Source: Methanocaldococcus vulcanius M7 (GTDB lineage Archaea > AGJL01 > Methanococci > Methanococcales > Methanocaldococcaceae). Taken from it: 64,000 nt of DNA. Below the pieces are notes generated by a model. It saw only the letters and a program-made list of their open reading frames with translations, had not been told where the DNA came from and ran no database searches. A program made the translations under genes and the position numbers. Positions 44,731 to 54,646 of this stretch are shown piece after piece. The stretch is taken from positions 62,001 through 126,000 of the forward strand of contig NC_013407.1 of the NCBI RefSeq assembly GCF_000024625.1. The letters are read 5' to 3'. Numbering within the stretch: position 1 is the stretch's first letter; each line of letters opens with the position of its first letter.

Positions 44731-45444
44731 ATGGAGATAAACTATTTAATCGGATTAGTGGGGCTTATAATTGCATCAATCTGCGATCTGAAAGATAGAG
44801 AGATTAATGATTGTATCTGGATCTTTATAACAATCTTCGGTTTTTTGTATTGGGGGTATTTTTCCTTTTTAATGCATAATTTTATCTATATTGGTTATTC
44901 AGTAGTAGGTTTTTTAATATGTTTTGCAATAGGATATATAATGTTTTTATTTGGTGTAGGAGGAGGAGATGGAAAGCTTTTGATGGGATTGGGAGCTTTA
45001 ATCCCTAAATATAAAATGCCAATATTTACACCATTTGGGAATTTGTTAAATATCTCCCTTATTCCATCTTTTCCATTAATGGTTTTGATAAATGCGATAT
45101 TCTTATCAATATTTTTACCAATAATCATATTTCTAAAAAATGTAGCAAAGGGTGTTAAACCAGAAACAAAAAAAGAATTTATATGCATGTTTATTGGAGA
45201 GAAAATGAAAGTTGCTACTGCAAAAGAAAAGGAGCGGTTAATTATGGGAACTCAAGATAATATAAACTTTCTACCCAGTGCAGAAGATGCATGCAATTTT
45301 TTAAAGTTTGATGATAATGAAGAGGTCTGGGCAACGCCTGCAATACCTTTTGCAATTCCTCTTCTCGTCTCTTATATTTTAACACCATATATTGGTGATA
45401 AAATTATATATATGTTTCTATCGATGTTAGGATTATCTCTTTAA
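44731..45444 (+). CDS. flaK: Prepilin/prearchaellin peptidase FlaK (ArlK)
   Basis: Membrane aspartic protease of 237 residues that removes the class III signal peptide of archaellins. The two catalytic aspartates are visible: Asp19 in ASICDLKDREI and Asp80 in the GVGGGDGKLLMG motif (GxGD family). About six membrane helices, with a larger cytoplasmic insert between helices 4 and 5. The ATG follows AAAGGGGTTAAACA. Last gene of the operon after flaJ. Its substrates are the three FlaB proteins. Confidence 0.95.
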   Translation: MEINYLIGLVGLIIASICDLKDREINDCIWIFITIFGFLYWGYFSFLMHNFIYIGYSVVGFLICFAIGYIMFLFGVGGGDGKLLMGLGALIPKYKMPIFTPFGNLLNISLIPSFPLMVLINAIFLSIFLPIIIFLKNVAKGVKPETKKEFICMFIGEKMKVATAKEKERLIMGTQDNINFLPSAEDACNFLKFDDNEEVWATPAIPFAIPLLVSYILTPYIGDKIIYMFLSMLGLSL

Positions 45445-45635
45445 AAAAGCGTTTCGATAACTGTTGAAATTATTTCGGGCTGAATATTTTATATAATGAG
45501 AAAATAAACCTTAATTATTGATCATAATCTTTAAAATAGATGTGGGTATAAAAGATCATAATTGGGTCTTACTGCCATCACAAATCCAAAATTACAAATC
45601 ATAACAACAACTTATAATCAGGGGGGAGGGTTTTA

Positions 45636-48200
45636 ATGAAAAAGATCACAATAATTATCTTAATGATGATGCTATCCATAGCAGTTGGGGAGGGCGTTAG
45701 TGTATACAAAATATGGTCTCCATATGATAGCCCAAACTCTCCAATCATGCACGTTGATTTAAGTGAACAAGTTCTCTACATCGGAATTGTAAATAAAGAC
45801 AGTTATGAACATGATGTTATTGTAGAAGCGAATTGTGATGGAAAAACATGGAAAACGGGAGTAATATCTCTACCACCCAATAGCCATATAGAGAAGATAG
45901 TAGAAGTTAGAGTTCCAATAAGTGATGATAAAGAACATGACGTAAAAATATCATTAATAGAAAATGGAAAAACAATCGCCTCAACAACAGTTAAAGTTAG
46001 GCAGTATTTTCCAATAGATGTGAAAAATATAACATGCGAAACATCCTACAAAACAGGAGATTCAGAAGTATGTTATTCAAACTGGTTTGATATAACTTTA
46101 AAAAGCAATCCAACAGCAAAAAGCGATTATATTGCCAACGTTTGGATAGTTGCAAAAGATGGAAATAACATTTTATACGATGGAAAAAACGATAACAAGA
46201 CAGTTTATATTCCATTAGGGGGAGAAGTAAAGATTCCATTTAAAATTCCAAAGATCGTTTTAGATAAAGATCGATTTACGATAGAGACCCACGTTGAAGT
46301 GATGAACGTTAGTCATTCCGTTGAGGGGATTGAAGAAACAACACAAAAACGAGATAATAATGGAGAGATCTATTACGAATACAAGAGTAGCCCAAAATAC
46401 TACTATCTTCCAGTCATCGTAAAGAACGTCGAACTCTACAATAAAATCGATGAAAATACATCAAAAATGATAAGGGACTTTTATAGATCTGCTCAAATAG
46501 AAGATGAAGACATAGAAACTGCACTTTCAGACCCATATTTTCAAAAAACTACATCTTTCCCAAGATATTACGTAAAAGATGATCCGATTTTGGCAGTTTT
46601 AAAAATAACACTTGAAAACAAATACAACAGAGATGTTAATGCAGATCTAACAGTGAAATATAAAAACACCACAATCAGACGAGTGGTTGGGATAGATAAA
46701 GAGGATGAAAAAGTTATATACCTCCCAATATACGTGAAAAAAGGATCCTATCCTATAAACGTTAGTGTTTACCCATCCGACTTAACAACATTGGAGTTTA
46801 ACAAAATCTATACCGTGAATGTTGATCCTCAGCCGATCTCTCCGATAACTGTTAAAAAAATAATTCTTCCAAAAGATAAAAACATTGAAAGTTTAAATAA
46901 ACTTGGAGGATGTGTGATAATTGGAAAAACTTATAACATGACCATATGTCTTAAAAATATTTACAACAAAACACTCCTTGGAGAGGTTATATTAAGCGAT
47001 AAATTCGGAAAAGGAGTGGTAAACTATACAAGAAAAGTTTCATTTACTGCACCACCTCACAAGATCGTCAATATAACCCTCCCAATAACCTTCCACAAAG
47101 AGGTAAATGGAGATATAAAAATTGAAGTAAAATCTAATAATGCAGTTAAGGATTATATAACCTCAGTCCACTTTTATGCAGTGTCTCCGATAAGCATTGT
47201 TCGAGTTTACTATAATAACACACTCCTTCTTGGAAGAGTAAATATAATAAATGGAAGTGGAGGGGTTTATACAAACAAACCCGTAGCTGGATTTAACAAC
47301 ACTTGCATTGTGATCTTAAGAAATGATTTAAATTCAAATATAACATGTCAAGTTTGGGTAGAGGTTATAGATAAACATGGAAAAGTTAGGGCTAAAAGTT
47401 GTGTTAAGACCATAACATTAAAAAAAGATTCTGAAGGGGAGGTATCATTTCCGATATTCTTTAATGAGGGGTTTGAAGGATATACCATAGTCCACGTTAT
47501 CCCTTCATACGATCAACATATCGATCTTCTATACACAGAAGGTTACGGAATTCATCCCGTAGAAATTCCTCAGTATTATGAAGTAGGAAGATACTCAGCA
47601 GTAGATATTTTAGGAAATGAAATTCCAACAGGCACACATGTAGTTACTGAGGTAATCGCTCCAATAACAATAACTCATTTAACTTATGATAAGGAGAGAA
47701 GTGCAATTTTAGCAGAACTTAAAAATGAGAAATTTCCGGTTAATTTGACTGTTTATTATTGGATAATTACTAAAAATAGGAGTAGCCCAATGTATTGCGT
47801 AAATTTATATCCAAAAAGCGGTAAAGAAGTTTCGATTCCAATAAATTTGAGTAGTGGAGAGTATAATATAACCCTCTATGCAAAGGTTGATAACTTTGCC
47901 CTATACAACAACACACCGATCCCAGTAGTATTAAAAAAGTCAATTGTTGTGAATATAAGTTCTAAAAATATAAATAAAAATAATGAAAATAACACTAAAA
48001 TAGGAACTACTAAGAGGACTGTGGAGGTAAAAAGTGTAAAACTTGAGAATAATATTAACGAAAAACAAACCAAAAAGGAAGAAAAAAATAACACAATCCT
48101 CGAAAAACCAAATACTGAAAGTAAAAAAGAGGGATCAATATTTGACACGATAGGGGATTTCTTTAAAGGAATTGTATCAATAATTACGGGGTTTTTCTAA
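45636..48200 (+). CDS. Large secreted multi-domain protein of unknown function
   Basis: An 854-residue secreted protein. It begins with a signal peptide (KKITIIILMMMLSIAVGEG), followed by about 750 residues of repeated beta-sandwich (CARDB/Ig-like) segments, such as VLYIGIVNKDSYEHDVIVEANCDG, DPILAVLKITLENKYNRDVNADLTV and NLTVYYWIITK, each discussing a hydrophobic strand pair of similar rhythm. N-x-S/T sites are numerous. Near the end there is a Lys/Asn/Glu-rich stalk (about residues 780-835) and a hydrophobic tail (IFDTIGDFFKGIVSIITGFF) that may anchor or dock it. The ATG follows GGGGGGAGGG. It stands directly after flaK, as an unknown gene does in M. jannaschii, so a cell-surface role connected with the archaellum is possible but unproven. 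Confidence 0.75.
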   Translation: MKKITIIILMMMLSIAVGEGVSVYKIWSPYDSPNSPIMHVDLSEQVLYIGIVNKDSYEHDVIVEANCDGKTWKTGVISLPPNSHIEKIVEVRVPISDDKEHDVKISLIENGKTIASTTVKVRQYFPIDVKNITCETSYKTGDSEVCYSNWFDITLKSNPTAKSDYIANVWIVAKDGNNILYDGKNDNKTVYIPLGGEVKIPFKIPKIVLDKDRFTIETHVEVMNVSHSVEGIEETTQKRDNNGEIYYEYKSSPKYYYLPVIVKNVELYNKIDENTSKMIRDFYRSAQIEDEDIETALSDPYFQKTTSFPRYYVKDDPILAVLKITLENKYNRDVNADLTVKYKNTTIRRVVGIDKEDEKVIYLPIYVKKGSYPINVSVYPSDLTTLEFNKIYTVNVDPQPISPITVKKIILPKDKNIESLNKLGGCVIIGKTYNMTICLKNIYNKTLLGEVILSDKFGKGVVNYTRKVSFTAPPHKIVNITLPITFHKEVNGDIKIEVKSNNAVKDYITSVHFYAVSPISIVRVYYNNTLLLGRVNIINGSGGVYTNKPVAGFNNTCIVILRNDLNSNITCQVWVEVIDKHGKVRAKSCVKTITLKKDSEGEVSFPIFFNEGFEGYTIVHVIPSYDQHIDLLYTEGYGIHPVEIPQYYEVGRYSAVDILGNEIPTGTHVVTEVIAPITITHLTYDKERSAILAELKNEKFPVNLTVYYWIITKNRSSPMYCVNLYPKSGKEVSIPINLSSGEYNITLYAKVDNFALYNNTPIPVVLKKSIVVNISSKNINKNNENNTKIGTTKRTVEVKSVKLENNINEKQTKKEEKNNTILEKPNTESKKEGSIFDTIGDFFKGIVSIITGFF

Positions 48201-48241
48201 ATTATCATAAAATTAGTCCCTAAATGGGGGGAGGGATTATC

Positions 48242-48577
48242 ATGAGTTTAGCATTTATAGATCCAATGATCATTCGATCGTTAAATAAAAGCAAACTGAG
48301 AAAAAAGATTCTCTATCTTCTCTATAAAATGTATCCCCACGGGATCTACCTATCGGAGATCTCGAGAAGGGTAAAATCAGATCCAAGTAACGTTCTCGGA
48401 TGTTTAAAAGGGATGAACGGGAGATACAATGGGCACTTTTCACTTATAGAACTTGGATTAGTAGAATGTGTTGAAAAAGGGGGAATAAAAATATATAAAC
48501 TAACAGATTATGGAAAGAAAATTGTCGAAATATTAAAAGATCAAGATAGTGATTTCATCGACTCATTAAGGTGGTAA
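48242..48577 (+). CDS. Winged-helix regulator, candidate archaellum activator EarA
   Basis: A 111-residue winged helix-turn-helix protein: RKKILYLLYKMYPHGIYLSEISRRVKSDPSNVLGCLKG (about residues 16-53) holds the helix-turn-helix, followed by the wing LVECVEKGGIKIYKLTDYGKKIV. EarA of Methanococcus is a small winged-helix activator of the fla operon, and homologues lie near fla genes in other euryarchaea; size, fold and position fit, but sequence identity was not computed. TACATA words occur upstream of flaB1. The ATG at 48242 follows GGGGGGAGGGATTAT. An earlier start at 48224 is less likely. Confidence 0.6.
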   Translation: MSLAFIDPMIIRSLNKSKLRKKILYLLYKMYPHGIYLSEISRRVKSDPSNVLGCLKGMNGRYNGHFSLIELGLVECVEKGGIKIYKLTDYGKKIVEILKDQDSDFIDSLRW

Positions 48578-48578
48578 T

Positions 48579-49676
48579 ATGAAGTTTGATTCAACAAACA
48601 TAGATGTTATTGGGGGAGGGGCGTTTGATATTGGAGATAATGACTCAAAAGTGTTAGAAGAGATAATAAGTGAAGTTATAAACGAGATCATTCCTTCAGA
48701 AATCAAATTAAAGAAAAAAATTGAAATGATAGATAATACGATAGAGTATCTAAGTTATGATTTATTATCTAACTTTATAAAGCAAGGAGTAGAGTTTGGT
48801 ATATTTCCAATCATTGCCAAATATTCTCCAAGAATAGAAGACATACCTGCCCTCGTTAGATACCCTAACAAAAAATTTATTTACGAATATATAAAAACAG
48901 CATTAAAGTTGAAGATACTAAAATACGAAGATGAAAAGGTTAAAATAAATGAAGAATTCGAGTTAAACATAAAAATGCCAAAATTTGACAAAATTATCAG
49001 CGACTATGTTATGAAATACAACTTTATAACTCACATATCAAGATACGCGTTAATAAGCTACAACCATCCAAAAATTGCAATAAGTTTCAAAAAAGATCCT
49101 GACATATGGGACATGATCCTCAGCAGTCCATACTACTCACTATGTAGAGAGATCGCTAACGACTGCTTAAAAATCGATAAAGGAAATTATCTCCTCGACG
49201 TTGGATGTGGTTCAAGATCACCAAAATACTTTTTAGAGAAAGTGTTTCCAAAAGGTTATTATATGGGAGTGGATATTTCAAAGGGATTATTACAGATAGC
49301 CGAGTGTAGAGTAAAAAAATCCTACTGCGATTCTTACGAGTTAAAAAATATGGATTTCTCAGATATAATTCCAAAAGAAAAATACGATTACGTTATTTGC
49401 TCCCATACATTAAAATATGCCCCATCTTTAAAACACTTTCTTGGTAAGATGATGTCGTCCATATACAAAGGAGGAAAGATATTTATAGCCGAGGAGTTCA
49501 TCTTAGGAAAAAATAAAAACATATGTAAAGAGGTATTTGAATTTTATAACAAACTAAATAAAAGATTTAGAGGATATTATTCAGAAGAAGATGTAAAAAA
49601 TGCATTAGAGTTATTAGGATATGACTTTAAAATAGAAGGTATCGGAAATGGCATCCTCGTTATAGAGAAATTATAA
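48579..49676 (+). CDS. SAM-dependent methyltransferase with N-terminal helical domain
   Basis: A 365-residue protein. The C-terminal half is a class I methyltransferase: NYLLDVGCGSRSPKYFLE near residues 204-221 (motif I), YYMGVDISKGLLQIAECR near 228-245 (motif II), KYDYVICSHTLKYAPSLKHFL near 268-288, and the post-motif strand KIFIAEEFILG. The N-terminal 190 residues are helical, with a winged-helix-like stretch (FIYEYIKTALKLKILKYEDEKVKINEEF). The substrate is unknown. It starts one base after the regulator's stop, behind AAGGTGGTAAT, so the two genes are one transcript. Confidence 0.82.
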   Translation: MKFDSTNIDVIGGGAFDIGDNDSKVLEEIISEVINEIIPSEIKLKKKIEMIDNTIEYLSYDLLSNFIKQGVEFGIFPIIAKYSPRIEDIPALVRYPNKKFIYEYIKTALKLKILKYEDEKVKINEEFELNIKMPKFDKIISDYVMKYNFITHISRYALISYNHPKIAISFKKDPDIWDMILSSPYYSLCREIANDCLKIDKGNYLLDVGCGSRSPKYFLEKVFPKGYYMGVDISKGLLQIAECRVKKSYCDSYELKNMDFSDIIPKEKYDYVICSHTLKYAPSLKHFLGKMMSSIYKGGKIFIAEEFILGKNKNICKEVFEFYNKLNKRFRGYYSEEDVKNALELLGYDFKIEGIGNGILVIEKL

Positions 49677-49682
49677 AAATAA

Positions 49683-50546
49683 TTATCTCTTTTTTATTCT
49701 ATCACTTTTATTCCACATTGACATTAAAAACTCCCTTGCATAGCATTTATTACACTCAATCTTCGGTAATTTTATCTCCTCACTTACATTACCAACGTAA
49801 AAGAAACCCTCTAATGTAGGACATGGATAAATATCCCCATATTCATTGACAAATAACATATCTCCAAAATTTAAATAGCAGTATCCTCTATTAGGTCTTT
49901 TTTGTAGATTTTTTATAAATATAGGGTAGTTTTTTAATTCATCTAATATTTTTTTAAATTCTCCAAGATTTGGTAATAATTTTAAGTGATCCTCTTTTTT
50001 TGGTTTTAATAGATCGAAACTTACGCTTCTTACACCAACCGCTAATAAATATTCAACAAAATCCTTCAAATAAGGTAAATTATAGGATGTAATTACAGAC
50101 GTGATTCCAAATTTTATATTATAAGAGTTTAACAAATATATCCCCTTTAAAGTATCTAAGGTTGAAGATTTTCCATCTTTATAAGGCCTTAAATGATCAT
50201 TTACCTCTAAACCGTCAATGCTTACTCCAACATTTAAATTTAGATCTTTAATCCTTTCAACCAACTTTTTATCCAAAAGTGTTGCATTGGTTTGTATTGC
50301 ATATGTTATTGTTTTGTTGGGATATGTTTTATTGCAATATTTAACTACCTTCTCTATAAGTTTAAAATTTAATAACGGCTCCCCTCCTGTGAACTGTATT
50401 TTTAACTTATCATCTAAATTTAAAAGATAATCAATACTTCTTTTGGCTGTTTTAAAATCCATATCTTTATCATTTTTGTTATTTGCATAGCAGTAAATAC
50501 AGTTTAAATTACACCTATTGGTTATTTTTAATATTAAATACTTCAT
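49683..50546 (-). CDS. Radical SAM protein
   Basis: A 287-residue radical SAM enzyme. The iron-sulfur motif TNRCNLNCIYCYA (CxxxCxxC) is near residues 10-22, the SAM-binding GGE in KIQFTGGEPLLNFKLIE near 49-65, and a later VGVSIDGLEVNDHLRPY near 132-148. The C-terminus has further Cys residues (GYCYLNFGDMLFVNEYGDIYPCPTLEGFFYVGNVSE and IECNKCYAREF), a short SPASM-like cluster, as in peptide-modifying enzymes. No precursor peptide was seen nearby. The ATG follows GGGGATTTT. Substrate unknown. Confidence 0.88.
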   Translation of the reverse strand: MKYLILKITNRCNLNCIYCYANNKNDKDMDFKTAKRSIDYLLNLDDKLKIQFTGGEPLLNFKLIEKVVKYCNKTYPNKTITYAIQTNATLLDKKLVERIKDLNLNVGVSIDGLEVNDHLRPYKDGKSSTLDTLKGIYLLNSYNIKFGITSVITSYNLPYLKDFVEYLLAVGVRSVSFDLLKPKKEDHLKLLPNLGEFKKILDELKNYPIFIKNLQKRPNRGYCYLNFGDMLFVNEYGDIYPCPTLEGFFYVGNVSEEIKLPKIECNKCYAREFLMSMWNKSDRIKKR

Positions 50547-50898
50547 AAAATCCCCATGATCTTGCTGTTATCTTTTATTATTTATTCTAAACGTTTTTAT
50601 TTAGTTATTGCGATCACGTAAATAAAAATAAAAAGCAAGATTTTTATACTTTGGAAATAAAGTTATTATTCATAAAGGTATGTTAAAATAAACTAAAATT
50701 AAGTTAAATAATATCAAATACACTGCCCATTTAAATAAATATTTTTCCCCATGCTAATTTTACATATATTCTAATACTTATTATAATAAATCTATGATAA
50801 TATCATGAGGCAACAACGTACTAAAATTCAATTATTTAAATTAACCGTTTAAGGATTACCGATAATAAACTCTTGAATATATATCTGATGGTGATAAA
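50547..50898. promoter_or_regulatory. Divergent intergenic region before cobN
   Basis: About 350 bases without a gene, between the minus-strand radical SAM gene and cobN. It has a perfect palindrome ATGATA-A-TATCAT at 50794-50806, about 95 bases before the cobN start, and TATA-like words (TTTAAATAAATATTT near 50730, GAATATATATC near 50874). The palindrome could be an operator for cobN. No cobalamin riboswitch-like structure was recognised. Confidence 0.4.
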
Positions 50899-53800
50899 AT
50901 GGTAAAGATTGGCTTTGTTTCAACAATAGACAATGATGATTTGGTCTTTGAGGAGGCATATAAAGAAGTTAAAAAATATGGAATAGAATTTAAAATATTG
51001 GATTATAAATGCTCTAAAAAGGAGTTTGAGGAGTTTTTAAAATATATTAAAGATGCAAATATTGTCTTCACAAAACTCATGGGAGGAAAGGATGCATTTA
51101 AATATTATGATGAGTTGGCAAAATTTTGTAAAGAACATGATATTCCCTTCCTACCTCTTCCAACATTAAACGAATTTCATCCAGATTTAGAGAAAGATAG
51201 AACAGTAGAGGATAATATAAAAGAAAAAGTCGTAAAATATTTGGGATATGAGGGAGTTTATAATTATAAAAACCTCCTTATATATTTGGCAAATAAATTT
51301 GGAAACTTAGATGTAAGTTATGAAGAACCAAAGCCAATGCCATGGCAAGGAATTTATTACAGAGGAAGATACTTTGAAACTCTCGAAGATTACCTTAAAT
51401 ATTTAAAAAAATTAAATAAAGATTTAAACAAACCAATAATAGGGATTTTATTTTATAGAAACTGGTTTATAGCAAATAATATTGACTATATAAACGATTT
51501 AATTGATATGATTGAAAAAAAAGGAGCAATTCCAATAGCTGTTTTTTGCTCTCATCTAAAAAATGAACTTGGTTCAATAGGAACAGTTGAAACATTTAAA
51601 AGATTTTTTTATAAAGATGGAAAACCAATCATATCTGCTTTAATAAACACCACAATGTTTACTTTAACAATGGGGACAAAACCAGAACTCTTAAAAGATG
51701 AACCTGAGTTTTTAAAACATCTAAATACACCACTTCTTCAGGGAATCATTTCCACAGGATTTATAGAAGAGTGGAAAAACTCAATTGCTGGCTTAAATCC
51801 AATTGATTTAATTATCGGAATGGCAATGCCAGAGTTTGATGGGGCTATAATTCACTTTCCAATAGGAGGAAAGGAAAAGGTTAAGGATGGAGAAATAGGC
51901 GTTCCAATAATTAAGTATAGAGCAATAAAGGATAGGGCTGAAAAGATCGTCGATTTGTCTATAAAATATGCTAACTTAAAGCTTAAAGAAAATAAAGACA
52001 AAAAAATAGCCATAATTTTCCACAACTATCCACCAAGAAACGATAAGATAGCGAGTGCATTTGGTTTGGATAGCCCAGAAAGTGTTATCAACATTTTAAA
52101 AGAGATGAAAAAAAGGGGATTTATAGTTGATGAAATCCCAAAGAATGGGACTGAATTAATAAAGAAGATGTTAAATTACGCTACGAACGATAAAAGATTT
52201 TTAACAGAAGAGATGATCAAAAAGGCAGTTGGGAAGATAAAAAAAGAGGATTATGAGAAGTGGTTTAACTCTCTGCCCGAAAAAGTTAAAAAAAAGCTGA
52301 TAAAAAACTGGGGAGAAATTCCAGGAGAGGTTATGAACTTTGATAATAACTTGATCATTCCCGGAATAATCAATGGGAATATATTCATCTCAGTTCAGCC
52401 ACCAAGGGGCTTCGGAGAAAATCCCTCAGCAATTTATCACTCTCCAGATCTTCCTCCAACTCATTATTACATTGCCTTTTATAAATGGATTAAGGAGGTT
52501 TTCAAAGCAGATGTAGTTATGCATATAGGAAAGCATGGAAACTTAGAATGGCTTCCCGGAAAGTGTGTTGGTTTATCTAATGAATGCTATCCAGATGTAT
52601 GTATGGAATTGCCGAATATCTATCCCTACATAGTAAATAATCCAGGAGAGGGGACACAGGCAAAGAGGAGAAGTTATGCAACAATTATAAGCCATTTAAT
52701 CCCACCAATGACAACATCCGATCTTTATGGAGAACTTGCAGAATTGGAGAAGGAGATAGATGACTACTATGAAACAGACAACAAGGAAAAGAAAGAGTTT
52801 CTAAAAAATGAGATAATTAAAAAAATTAAGGACTTAAAATTAGATGAAGACCTGTTAGATGGAAAAACAGTTGATGAAGGGATAACAAAAGACAACTTTG
52901 AAAAACTTCTGAATAAAATTCATGACTACTTAGAAACGTTAAAAAATAGGCAGATAAATGAAGGACTGCATATAATGGGCGTTTCTTTGGAAGGAGAGAA
53001 GTTGATAAATATGATTTTTATGATAATAAGATACCAATTTGAATATTTGGAAAACTTGGCTAATGCATTAAACTACAACTGGAAAGAATTAAACGAAGAC
53101 AAAGGCAAAAACCATAAGATAATAGACGAAATTTATAAAATCGGGTTAGAATTATTGAAGGAGTATATGGAACACAACTTTGATGAGAAAGAAATCAACA
53201 ACCTAAAAACCATCGATTTAACAAAAAATGAAAAATTGAAAGAAATTTTAAAAATTGTCTCAACAATCTATAAAAATCTTATGAGAGTTGATGAGGAAAT
53301 AATAAATGCAGTTAATGCCTTAGAGGGCTCTTACATTCCTCCAAGAGTTGCAGGAGCTCCAACTAAGGATATAAATTGCCTTCCAACTGGAAGAAATTTT
53401 TACTCGTGTAATCCACAAGAGATTCCAACGAAATCTGCCTATGAGATGGGTAAAAAATTGGCTGAGGACTTAATTAGCAAATATCTAAAAGAAGAAGGGA
53501 AATATCCTGAATATATAGGCGTTATCGTCTGGGGATCTCCAACTATGAGAACAAAAGGAGATGATATAGGAGAGATTTTGTATTTATTGGGAGTTAAGCC
53601 AGTTTGGAATAAGATGGGAAGAGTGGTTGGTTTAGAAGTTATTCCATTGGAAGAGTTAGGGAGACCAAGGATCGATGTAACTTTGAGAATCTCCGGGCTA
53701 TTTAGAGACACTTTTCCAAACGTTGTTGAACTTATAGATGAAGCAATAAGAATGGTTGCTAATTTAGATGAGCCAGACGAGATGAATTATATAAAAAAGC

Positions 53801-54591
53801 ACTATAAAAAAGAAATAGAAGAAAAAATAAAAAATGGAATAGATGAAGAAACAGCTAAAAGAACCTCTCTATATAGAATATTCAGCGACAAACCGGGCTG
53901 TTATGGAGCTGGTGTTTCTCATTTAATAGATGAGAAGAATTGGAAATCAATAGAGGACTTTGCAAAGGTTTATGTTGAGTGGGGGGGCTATGCCTATGGA
54001 AAGGGCTATTATGGAGTTGAAGCAAAAGAAGAGTTTATAAATCGTCTATCAAAGATTGAATTAACGGTTAAAAATGAAGATAGCCAAGAATGGGATATAT
54101 TTGAGGGAGATGACTTTAACAGTTATCATGGTGGTTTAATTGCCTCTGTAACCTATTACTCTGGCAAAAAACCAGTAAGTTATGTAGGGGATACATCAAA
54201 TCCAAATGATATAAGAACAAAACATCTAAAAGAAGAAGGAAAAGAAATATTTAGAACAAAAATCATGAATCCAAAATGGATCGAGGGATTAAAAAAACAT
54301 GGATATAAAGGAGCCGCTGACTTTTCAAAGTATGTTGATCATATGTTTGCATGGGATGCAACCTCTGGCATAATAGATGATTGGATGTATGAGAAGATTG
54401 CTGAGAAGTATGTGTTTGATAAAGATATGGAAGAGTTTTTTAAAGAAAATAATCCTTATGCTCTGCTAAATATAACTGAAAGGTTGTTGGAGGCAATAGA
54501 GAGAGGAATGTGGAAGGCAGATGAAGAGATGAAAGAGAAGCTGAGAAAGAAGTATTTAGAGATAGAGGGAATGATTGAAGAAAAACTATAA
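50899..54591 (+). CDS. cobN: CobN/BchH-type large chelatase subunit
   Basis: Large porphyrin-binding subunit of a class I (CobNST/ChlIDH) metal chelatase, 1230 residues. Family segments are IHFPIGGKEKV near residues 315-325, ISVQPPRGFGENPSAIYHSPDLPPTHYYIAFYKW near 495-528, VMHIGKHGNLEWLPGKCVGLS near 538-558 (the most conserved motif), GAPTKDINCLPTGRNFYSCNPQEIPT near 819-844, IGVIVWGSPTMRTKGDDIGEIL near 872-893, and CYGAGVSHLIDEKNW near 1001-1015. Works with AAA+ and VWA subunits; these are encoded in the chlI/chlD locus at 54825-56872. Most likely inserts cobalt for corrinoid synthesis. The ATG follows GGTGATAAA. Confidence 0.93.
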   Translation: MVKIGFVSTIDNDDLVFEEAYKEVKKYGIEFKILDYKCSKKEFEEFLKYIKDANIVFTKLMGGKDAFKYYDELAKFCKEHDIPFLPLPTLNEFHPDLEKDRTVEDNIKEKVVKYLGYEGVYNYKNLLIYLANKFGNLDVSYEEPKPMPWQGIYYRGRYFETLEDYLKYLKKLNKDLNKPIIGILFYRNWFIANNIDYINDLIDMIEKKGAIPIAVFCSHLKNELGSIGTVETFKRFFYKDGKPIISALINTTMFTLTMGTKPELLKDEPEFLKHLNTPLLQGIISTGFIEEWKNSIAGLNPIDLIIGMAMPEFDGAIIHFPIGGKEKVKDGEIGVPIIKYRAIKDRAEKIVDLSIKYANLKLKENKDKKIAIIFHNYPPRNDKIASAFGLDSPESVINILKEMKKRGFIVDEIPKNGTELIKKMLNYATNDKRFLTEEMIKKAVGKIKKEDYEKWFNSLPEKVKKKLIKNWGEIPGEVMNFDNNLIIPGIINGNIFISVQPPRGFGENPSAIYHSPDLPPTHYYIAFYKWIKEVFKADVVMHIGKHGNLEWLPGKCVGLSNECYPDVCMELPNIYPYIVNNPGEGTQAKRRSYATIISHLIPPMTTSDLYGELAELEKEIDDYYETDNKEKKEFLKNEIIKKIKDLKLDEDLLDGKTVDEGITKDNFEKLLNKIHDYLETLKNRQINEGLHIMGVSLEGEKLINMIFMIIRYQFEYLENLANALNYNWKELNEDKGKNHKIIDEIYKIGLELLKEYMEHNFDEKEINNLKTIDLTKNEKLKEILKIVSTIYKNLMRVDEEIINAVNALEGSYIPPRVAGAPTKDINCLPTGRNFYSCNPQEIPTKSAYEMGKKLAEDLISKYLKEEGKYPEYIGVIVWGSPTMRTKGDDIGEILYLLGVKPVWNKMGRVVGLEVIPLEELGRPRIDVTLRISGLFRDTFPNVVELIDEAIRMVANLDEPDEMNYIKKHYKKEIEEKIKNGIDEETAKRTSLYRIFSDKPGCYGAGVSHLIDEKNWKSIEDFAKVYVEWGGYAYGKGYYGVEAKEEFINRLSKIELTVKNEDSQEWDIFEGDDFNSYHGGLIASVTYYSGKKPVSYVGDTSNPNDIRTKHLKEEGKEIFRTKIMNPKWIEGLKKHGYKGAADFSKYVDHMFAWDATSGIIDDWMYEKIAEKYVFDKDMEEFFKENNPYALLNITERLLEAIERGMWKADEEMKEKLRKKYLEIEGMIEEKL

Positions 54592-54646
54592 GTTTTTTAT
54601 ATTTTTATTTTGTCAAATAACATTAGTCAAAATTTTGGTGGTTTAA

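Noticed and set aside
50547-50898. Cobalamin riboswitch before cobN
   Set aside because: No B12-box-like sequence or multi-stem structure seen; the gap is plain AT-rich with one palindrome.
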